A stretch of DNA of 64,000 nucleotides from an uncultured Collinsella sp. (lineage in GTDB: Bacteria > Actinomycetota > Coriobacteriia > Coriobacteriales > Coriobacteriaceae): the NCBI GenBank assembly GCA_959602875.1, contig CAUGVQ010000001.1:1-64000 (forward strand). Reading direction: 5' to 3'. This document shows positions 58,489 to 64,000 of this stretch, piece after piece. The first letter of the stretch is position 1, and each line of letters opens with the position of its first letter. The notes under the pieces are model-generated. The model made no database searches, had not been told where the DNA came from, and was given only the letters and a program-made list of their open reading frames with translations. A program made the translations under genes and the position numbers.

Positions 58489-60558
58489 TTACTTGTTACC
58501 AGCGGCGCGAGCCTCCTGGTACTCCTTCACCAAGCGCTCCTGTACGTCGTGCGGAACCTGCTCGTAGCCAGCCGGCTCCATGGTGAAGTCACCCGTGCCG
58601 CGCGTGAGCGAGCGCAGGCGCGTGGCGTAGTCGGTGAGCTCGGCGTAAGGCACGGTTGCCGTAACCACGGTGTCGCCGCGGTCATTGGTATCCATACCGG
58701 TCACGCGACCGCGCGAGGCCGAGACATCGCCCATCACGGCGCCGGCGTAGCTCTCGGGAATCGTGACGGTGATGTTCTCCATAGGCTCGAGCACCACAGG
58801 GCTCGCCTCGGCGCAAGCCTTCTGCAGGCCAATGCGCGCCGCCGTGCGGAACGCCATCTCGTTGGAGTCGACGGGGTGATACGAGCCGTCGTACACCGCC
58901 ACGCGAATGCCCGTGAGCGGGAAGCCGGCAATGACACCGCCCTTCATGGTCTCCTGAACGCCCTTGTCAACCGCGGGGATGAGCGCGCGCGGGATGTGAC
59001 CGCCCACGACCTCGTCCACAAACTCGTAGTCGCGACCGTCCATAAGCGGCTCAACGCGCAGGTAGCAATCGCCAAACTGGCCGGCGCCGCCGGTCTGTTT
59101 CTTGTGGCGACCCTGAGCACTCGCCACGCGACGAATGGTCTCGCGATACGGAATCTTGATGGGCACGCTCTTGGCCACAACCTTGGTGCGCTCCTCCAGG
59201 CGATTGAGCAGCACGCTTACCTGCGCCTCGCCAACCGCAGAGATGATGGTCTGGCCTGTCTCCTCGTCGCGCTCGATCTTCATCGTGGGGTCGGCCTCAC
59301 AGGCGCGCTCGACAAAGGTGTAGAGCTTCTCCTCGTCGCCGCGGTTCTCCGCCTCGATGGCGATGCGGTACTGGCTGTTGGGGAACTGGAACGCAGCGGC
59401 CTCAACCTTGCCGGTGACCGAAAGCGTGTCACCCGTGTCGGCGGCAATCTTGGTGGTGACAATGATGTCGCCCGCCTCAGCCTTGCCAACCTCGGTCATC
59501 TCGCGCCCGCACATCACGTAGAGGTGCGCCAGGCGCTCACCCTTGCGCGTGCGCGCGTTCACGAGCTCCACGCCCGGGGTGAGGGTGCCCGTGAGGACCT
59601 TGAGGAAGGAGATGCGGCCCTGCTGCGGGTCGTTCAGCGTCTTGAAGACAAAGGCCACCGGGCGCTCGTCGTCGGAGCTAATCTTGAGCGTGTCGCCATC
59701 AACAAGCGGCATCTCGCCGTAGTCGGTCGGCGCGGGGAAGTAGGTGACGATGTCGTCCATAACGGAGTGAACGCCGAGCTCCTTGGTGCAGGAGCCCACA
59801 AACACAGGCACGAAGAGACGGTTGGCGATGGCCTTACCGAGCAGCCCCTCGACCTCTTCCTGCGTGAGCGGCTCGCCCTCGAGGTACTTCTCCATCAGTT
59901 CGTCGTCCGCCTCGGCCACGAGCTCGCAGAGCGTCTCGCGCGCCGCGTCGGCAGCCGCCTGATACTCAGCAGGGATGTCGAACTCGGTCTGCGTGGTGCC
60001 CTCACAGTGGCGGGCCTTCATGCGGACGATGTCGATAACGCCCTCAAAGTCCTCGCCCGTGCCCCACGGCAGCGTGACGGCGCCCAGGCGCATGCCAAAG
60101 CGCTCGCGGAGAGTCGCCATGGTGGCGTCGTAATCGGCGTTCTCTTTGTCGATGCGGTTGATAAAGACGGCGCGCGCCAAGCGCAGGTCCTCGGCCGCAT
60201 ACCAGAGCTTGACCGTTGTGGGCTGCGGGCCCTCGGCGGCATCGACTACAAAGAGCGCCGTCTCAGAAACGGCCATGGCGGCGTACGCGTCACCGATGAA
60301 ATCGGGGTAGCAGGGGGCGTCGAGGACGTTTAAGCGCGCGCCCTTCCAATCGATGGGGGCAATGGAGGTCGAGATGGAAACTCCGCGCTTGACCTCCTCG
60401 GAATCATAATCGAGCGTGGGCTTGGTGCCCGCGTGCCCGCCCAAGCGGGCGGTTTTGCCTGAAAGGTGCAGCATCGCTTCTGCCAGGGAGGTCTTTCCTA
60501 CTCCTCCCTGGCCAACCAAGACGACGTTCCTCACTTTGGCGGTCTCGGGCGCACCCAT
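58489..60558 (-). CDS. Elongation factor G-like GTPase (EF-G2 type) with altered G3 motif
   Basis: 689 aa, domain plan as in EF-G: G domain (VGQGGVGKTSLAEAML P-loop, ~12), domain II (~285-370), III, IV (PYRETIRRVASAQGRHKKQTGGAGQ split, ~460-585) and V. G4 is NRIDKENADYD. The G3 motif reads DAPCYPDF where canonical EF-G has DTPGHVDF: the invariant Gly is Cys and the catalytic His is Tyr. His-to-Tyr is usual in EF-G2 proteins, Gly-to-Cys is not. It probably is an accessory factor, not the housekeeping EF-G. ATG 60558 has AAGGAGGT; a start at 60597 is possible but lacks one. Confidence 0.87.
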   Translation of the reverse strand: MGAPETAKVRNVVLVGQGGVGKTSLAEAMLHLSGKTARLGGHAGTKPTLDYDSEEVKRGVSISTSIAPIDWKGARLNVLDAPCYPDFIGDAYAAMAVSETALFVVDAAEGPQPTTVKLWYAAEDLRLARAVFINRIDKENADYDATMATLRERFGMRLGAVTLPWGTGEDFEGVIDIVRMKARHCEGTTQTEFDIPAEYQAAADAARETLCELVAEADDELMEKYLEGEPLTQEEVEGLLGKAIANRLFVPVFVGSCTKELGVHSVMDDIVTYFPAPTDYGEMPLVDGDTLKISSDDERPVAFVFKTLNDPQQGRISFLKVLTGTLTPGVELVNARTRKGERLAHLYVMCGREMTEVGKAEAGDIIVTTKIAADTGDTLSVTGKVEAAAFQFPNSQYRIAIEAENRGDEEKLYTFVERACEADPTMKIERDEETGQTIISAVGEAQVSVLLNRLEERTKVVAKSVPIKIPYRETIRRVASAQGRHKKQTGGAGQFGDCYLRVEPLMDGRDYEFVDEVVGGHIPRALIPAVDKGVQETMKGGVIAGFPLTGIRVAVYDGSYHPVDSNEMAFRTAARIGLQKACAEASPVVLEPMENITVTIPESYAGAVMGDVSASRGRVTGMDTNDRGDTVVTATVPYAELTDYATRLRSLTRGTGDFTMEPAGYEQVPHDVQERLVKEYQEARAAGNK

Positions 60559-61002
60559 GGCAACCTCCTTCGGTTGGGCGCACGGCGCGATTGCCAAAGG
60601 TGGGAGCGCTTTTGGGATGCGGTCCGGTTATCGGGTCCGCGCGCCGTGCGCGCACGAACACATACGTTACCGTTGACCCTACCCCGCGCGGGCGCCCCTC
60701 ATGCCCGCGTTTCGCCGAGCGCGGCAGGTGCGCCCGGTGAGCGGGGCGGCTCACACCCCTCCCGCCTTGCATGGCCTTCATTTGTGCAAAGAGACGATTA
60801 TCGCTAGAATGCACAACAACAGAGGCGGGGGTAGCCACCGCAAGGTCGACGTAAAGCCCCCGTCCACCTTCCCAGCCCCTACTCCTATCAACAACTTCAT
60901 CAGCATAGAGAACGAGCAATAGACCGATGCTGGCTGCGTCATATGCAATGCAAGTCACACTTCCAGTCTATTCTGCGCTCACATCACCAAGGAAGGCCCG
61001 CT

Positions 61003-61031
61003 CTTTGGGGTCACAATCTGTGACCCCAAAG
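61003..61031. repeat. Perfect hairpin, 13-bp stem and 3-nt loop
   Basis: CTTTGGGGTCACA-ATC-TGTGACCCCAAAG. No T run. Isolated in the gene-poor stretch; function unknown. Confidence 0.7.
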
Positions 61032-61133
61032 ACATAGCCAGCAAAGCCACAGAGAGAAGCTGGCTGCAAGATCAACTCCAAGCGCCCCAATCTAGTTTAA
61101 GCACGCCGTTGCAATGCCAAAATCAAGAGGACT

Positions 61134-61315
61134 GGTCATTGAAGCGCTTAGAATAATGATTTACGCGCTGAAAATGAGCCGCCTAGCGCCCGCTCAGCGC
61201 TGACAGCGCCGCTCAGCCAATCTTTTCCTGCGGAAATGCCGGTGACCGTGAGCTCGCGAGCGCCAAACATCCCCACTTCTAGATGGTCGTTTATTATTCT
61301 ACCGGGGTCTCTGAC
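61134..61315. repeat. Inverted-end element, degenerate copy 3 (about 182 bp)
   Basis: The right end (61281-61318), inverted, reads GGTCAGAGACCCCGGTAGAATAATAAA and agrees with the ends of copies 1 and 2 at most positions. A weak left end begins GGTCA at 61134 and has AGAATAAT at 61150, with the middle diverged. Size is close to the other copies (205 and 195 bp). Confidence 0.5.
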
Positions 61316-61523
61316 CACAACGGCGTCAACTGACTCACAGACATGTGCGCCCATCAAATCAATCAACACTGCGCATCCAGCACGCAAGAGAATAGGGGCG
61401 CTTACGCCAGAAACTAGCTTCGATATCGCATTCCCTAGACGCTAGGCCCGATATGAGGGAATCAACCAAAGCCCAAGCTAGGTAGGGAGGCATTCCGCTG
61501 GAAACAGATTCGACGCCCAATCT

Positions 61524-61640
61524 CTATCGCAGGTAAAACCCCAAATTGCATATTTTCCCCGCGAAAAAGACTACCTTGTTGCAACTTTTCCCCGCGAATC
61601 TAATGGCCCTGTTGCAACTTTTCCCATGAACACGAGGCAT
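61524..61640 (-). CDS. Possible 38-aa peptide of three 11-residue Cys repeats
   Basis: ATG 61640 to TAG 61524. After a five-residue start (MPRVH) come exactly three 11-residue units: GKSCNRAIRFA, GKSCNKVVFFA and GKICNLGFYLR. The DNA unit is 33 bp and starts at 61546, 61579 and 61612 on the plus strand, with a conserved core TTGCAACTTTTCCCCGCGAA. The SD is weak (GTAAGAAG, ~10 nt upstream). Coding is not proven: the repeat might be maintained as DNA or RNA. Each unit has one Cys and one Lys. Confidence 0.3.
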   Translation of the reverse strand: MPRVHGKSCNRAIRFAGKSCNKVVFFAGKICNLGFYLR

Positions 61641-61836
61641 GGCGTGCTTCTTACCCCCAAAGATATCTTGGGGATAAGGTGGGATATCTTTCTGAAGAAC
61701 TGCCCTACCCTTTCGATCGCTAATCAGAGTGTCGCCTATGTCAAATCATAAAACGCACGACCCGCGAATTTCCGCTTCCGGCCAACCAAAGAAAAGAACG
61801 AGTTTTTGAGATGCCAGGATTAAACCTCAAGGAATG

Positions 61837-61876
61837 GCGAGGTGCCTCCCCGGCGTATGCAGGGGAGGCACCTCGC
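61837..61876 (-). terminator. Hairpin after the PTS operon, probable terminator
   Basis: Perfect 15-bp stem GCGAGGTGCCTCCCC/GGGGAGGCACCTCGC with a 10-nt loop, 99 bp beyond the EIICB stop. The T run downstream on the minus strand is poor, so termination may be partial. Confidence 0.55.
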
Positions 61877-61974
61877 GATGGCCCGCTAGCCAATTGGGAG
61901 GCAAGGGGAGATGCGGGCCGTACCGACCAGGTCAACCCAAGGCGCGGGATCGACCCAACCGCATTCAACAAAAC

Positions 61975-63579
61975 CTACTTCGCAGTGGCAGTGGCTGCAA
62001 GATCGGCGGCGCGGACGGCGTCCTTCAGGGCGTGGGCGGCGTTCTCTACCTGCGTGCCGTACACCACCTGAACGTTCTCCTCGTTGATTTTGATGACGCC
62101 AAGTGAGCCTGTCTCTTTAAGCGCGGCTTCGTCGACCACGGCCGTATCCTTAAGCACGAGGCGCAGGCGGCTAATGCAGTTGTCGATATCGACGATGTTG
62201 TCGCGGCCACCCACGGCCTCCATGATGGCAAGGCCCATCTCGCTCACGTCGACCGAACCCGTCTCATAACTCGCGTCTGCATCGCGACCAGGGGTCTTGA
62301 GGCTCTGCTTGGTGATCACGAACTTGAAGACGTTGTAGTACACGATGGCGTAAACAATACCCACGGCAACGTTGAGATACCAGCGAGTCTCGGGACCACG
62401 CAGAATACCAAAGAGAGTAAGATCGATGAGGCCGCCACCGGCGTTACCAATGCAGACGCCAAGCAGCGTGTTGATAAGGAACGACAGACCAGCCATGCAG
62501 GCGTGGAAGAGCCAAAGCACCGGCGAGATGAAGATGAACGAGAACTCGATGGGTTCGGTGATGCCTGTCACAAAGCTGGTGAGGCCGGCGGCGAGCAGAA
62601 TGCCCTTAACCTTTGCCTTGTTCTCGGGCAGAGCGCAGCGATACATGGCGTAGCAAGCAGCGGGCAGACCGAAGACCATGAACGGATGCGTGCCCTGCGT
62701 GAGGAAGCGCGTTGCCATACGCATGATGTCCATATTGGGGTCGGTCTGCATGAGAAGCGCGTTGAAGATATTGAGCGCGCCGGAGACCTGCTCCCCATCA
62801 ACCATTGCGGTGCCGCCGATGGGCGTGAAGCGGATGAGCTGATTCAGGATGTGGTGCAGGCCCGTGGGGATAAGCAGACGCTCGAGGAACCCGTAGATGA
62901 AGGTACCAAACGCACCAGCAGCCTGGATGAGGTCACCGAACGCGTTGATGAGCATGCTGAAGATGGGCCAGACAAAGTACATCACGATGGCGACAAACGG
63001 AATGGTCACCGTAATCATGATGGGCACAAACCGCGTACCGCTGAAGAAGCTGAACGCCGCCGGTAGCTGTGTGCGGTGGAAGCGGTTGTGGATGAATGCC
63101 GTCCACAGGCCGCAGACGATACCGCCAAAGATGCTCATGCGATAGGTAAAGATGCCAAAGACGGTATCGTAGGCAGCGTTTTGCTGCGTTGCCTCGGTGA
63201 GGCTCAAACCCGTCTTTTGCAGGGCCTCAATCGACGTGGTCTCCGCCGTAATGCCGTTCAGCCCCAGGAAGAAGTTGATTGTGGTATGGAACAGCACAAA
63301 CGCGATGACCGAGGCAAAGGTGGCAATCTCCTTATCCTCGCGCGTCATGCCCATAGCCAGTGACATGCAGAACAGCACCGGCAGCAAGCTAAAGAGAGCA
63401 CTTGCCAGTGCGTTCACGCAGCGCACGAGCGCGTCGATAAACGGCACGCCTGTGAGCGCGTCGCCAAAGATCATCTGATTGGTGAGCAGCGACGCCAGGC
63501 CGAGCATCAGGCCCGCGGCAACGATCATCGACAACGGGGCCATTAATGACTTACCGAGCTTCTGAATAAATGTTCGCAT
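61975..63579 (-). CDS. Alpha-glucoside-type PTS transporter EIICB
   Basis: 534-aa PTS permease that imports and phosphorylates a sugar. The EIIC part (~1-420) has about ten membrane segments with the glucose-family signature GTHPFMVFGLPAACYAMY and TGITEPIEFSFIFISPVLW (in part). The EIIB domain (~455-534) carries the phospho-Cys in IDNCISRLRLVLKD. No fused IIA. The gene just upstream encodes a GH4 6-phospho-glucosidase, so the substrate is probably maltose or another alpha-glucoside. AGAGGGGGAG precedes ATG 63579. EIIA must come from elsewhere. Confidence 0.9.
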   Translation of the reverse strand: MRTFIQKLGKSLMAPLSMIVAAGLMLGLASLLTNQMIFGDALTGVPFIDALVRCVNALASALFSLLPVLFCMSLAMGMTREDKEIATFASVIAFVLFHTTINFFLGLNGITAETTSIEALQKTGLSLTEATQQNAAYDTVFGIFTYRMSIFGGIVCGLWTAFIHNRFHRTQLPAAFSFFSGTRFVPIMITVTIPFVAIVMYFVWPIFSMLINAFGDLIQAAGAFGTFIYGFLERLLIPTGLHHILNQLIRFTPIGGTAMVDGEQVSGALNIFNALLMQTDPNMDIMRMATRFLTQGTHPFMVFGLPAACYAMYRCALPENKAKVKGILLAAGLTSFVTGITEPIEFSFIFISPVLWLFHACMAGLSFLINTLLGVCIGNAGGGLIDLTLFGILRGPETRWYLNVAVGIVYAIVYYNVFKFVITKQSLKTPGRDADASYETGSVDVSEMGLAIMEAVGGRDNIVDIDNCISRLRLVLKDTAVVDEAALKETGSLGVIKINEENVQVVYGTQVENAAHALKDAVRAADLAATATAK

Positions 63580-63612
63580 GAAAACTCCCCCTCTACAGAG
63601 TTACCGCGCGCG

Positions 63613-64000
<388 letters not shown>

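Larger units (their letters stand above)
60559..61974. other. Gene-poor 1.4-kb stretch with several repeats
   Basis: No protein of recognised family is encoded between the EF-G-like gene and the PTS gene. GC falls below that of the neighbours from about 60900. It contains a perfect hairpin (61003-61031), a degenerate inverted-end element (61134-61315), a 33-bp tandem repeat with a possible 38-aa frame (61524-61640), a near-palindrome CCCCAA-AGATATC-TTGGGG (61654-61673) and the terminator-like hairpin 61837-61876. Remaining ORFs here lack SD and family signals. Confidence 0.6.

Noticed and set aside
61148..61387. 79-aa minus-strand frame in the gene-poor stretch
   Set aside because: It overlaps the degenerate inverted-end element, has no SD, and shows no family pattern.
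61546..61631. CRISPR array
   Set aside because: Three 33-bp units with a ~20-bp core and ~13-bp variable part are too short and too few, and no cas gene is present.

Overview
The window is high-GC bacterial chromosome. The gene set (variant cytochrome c maturation operon, coriobacterial-type relaxase, ECF vitamin transporter, phosphoketolase, amino-acid ABC operon, alpha-glucoside PTS with a GH4 enzyme, NfnAB-like pair) suggests an anaerobic gut actinomycete of the class Coriobacteriia, most likely Collinsella or a close relative. This assignment is inferred from gene content and protein style; no 16S gene is present.

Layout. 1-1583: tail of a tRNA-Ser, a UPF0126/TRIC-like membrane protein, and an orphan 3' fragment of tRNA-fMet (attL). 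1584-16469: an integrative mobilizable element of about 14.8 kb inserted in tRNA-fMet, bounded by 45-bp identical direct repeats. It carries a tyrosine integrase, a relaxase with a coupled small gene, a four-gene zinc-ribbon/SPFH/lipoprotein cargo, a 7TM protein + histidine kinase + LuxR-type regulator unit, and a decayed right end (truncated FtsX-like permease, an intact IS3-family element with a -1 frameshift signal, and a truncated second transposase). 16425-22306: intact tRNA-fMet, then the minus-strand operon ccmEFABCD. CcmE has the Cys-type haem-binding motif (CxxxY) plus an extra C-terminal domain, and the end of ccmC contains a 51-nt copy of the tRNA-fMet sequence read in frame.

22418-35072: cofactor and core genes: coaX, birA, a folP-folK fusion, a cobalamin-riboswitch-controlled operon (DUF4430 lipoprotein, ECF T component, and one polypeptide fusing two ATPases with an S-like membrane domain), a sirtuin, exonuclease III, glmU and prs. 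Between prs and pth lies an AlbA_2/winged-helix gene bracketed by two 77-bp direct repeats full of GGACAT half-sites. 36773-48999: pth, the NfnAB-like pair, an amino-acid ABC operon ending in a cytidylate-kinase-like gene, yqeY, a parvulin-type foldase, a lone PTS IIA, a flavodoxin-fold protein and an RpiR regulator.

49076-64000: phosphoketolase, glmS, a LacI regulator with an operator inside its own promoter, a VanZ-RDD membrane protein, a HAD phosphatase, larE, an EF-G-like GTPase with an altered G3 motif, a 1.4-kb gene-poor stretch rich in repeats (including a possible 38-residue peptide of three 11-residue Cys repeats), and an alpha-glucoside PTS EIICB with the start of its GH4 6-phospho-glucosidase operon partner cut by the window edge.

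Several non-coding structures recur: a family of about 200-bp elements with near-identical 27-36 bp inverted ends (three copies) and two perfect palindromes with 30-bp arms in intergenic space. Start sites were often moved from the longest ORF to an internal codon with a Shine-Dalgarno sequence; each case is noted.
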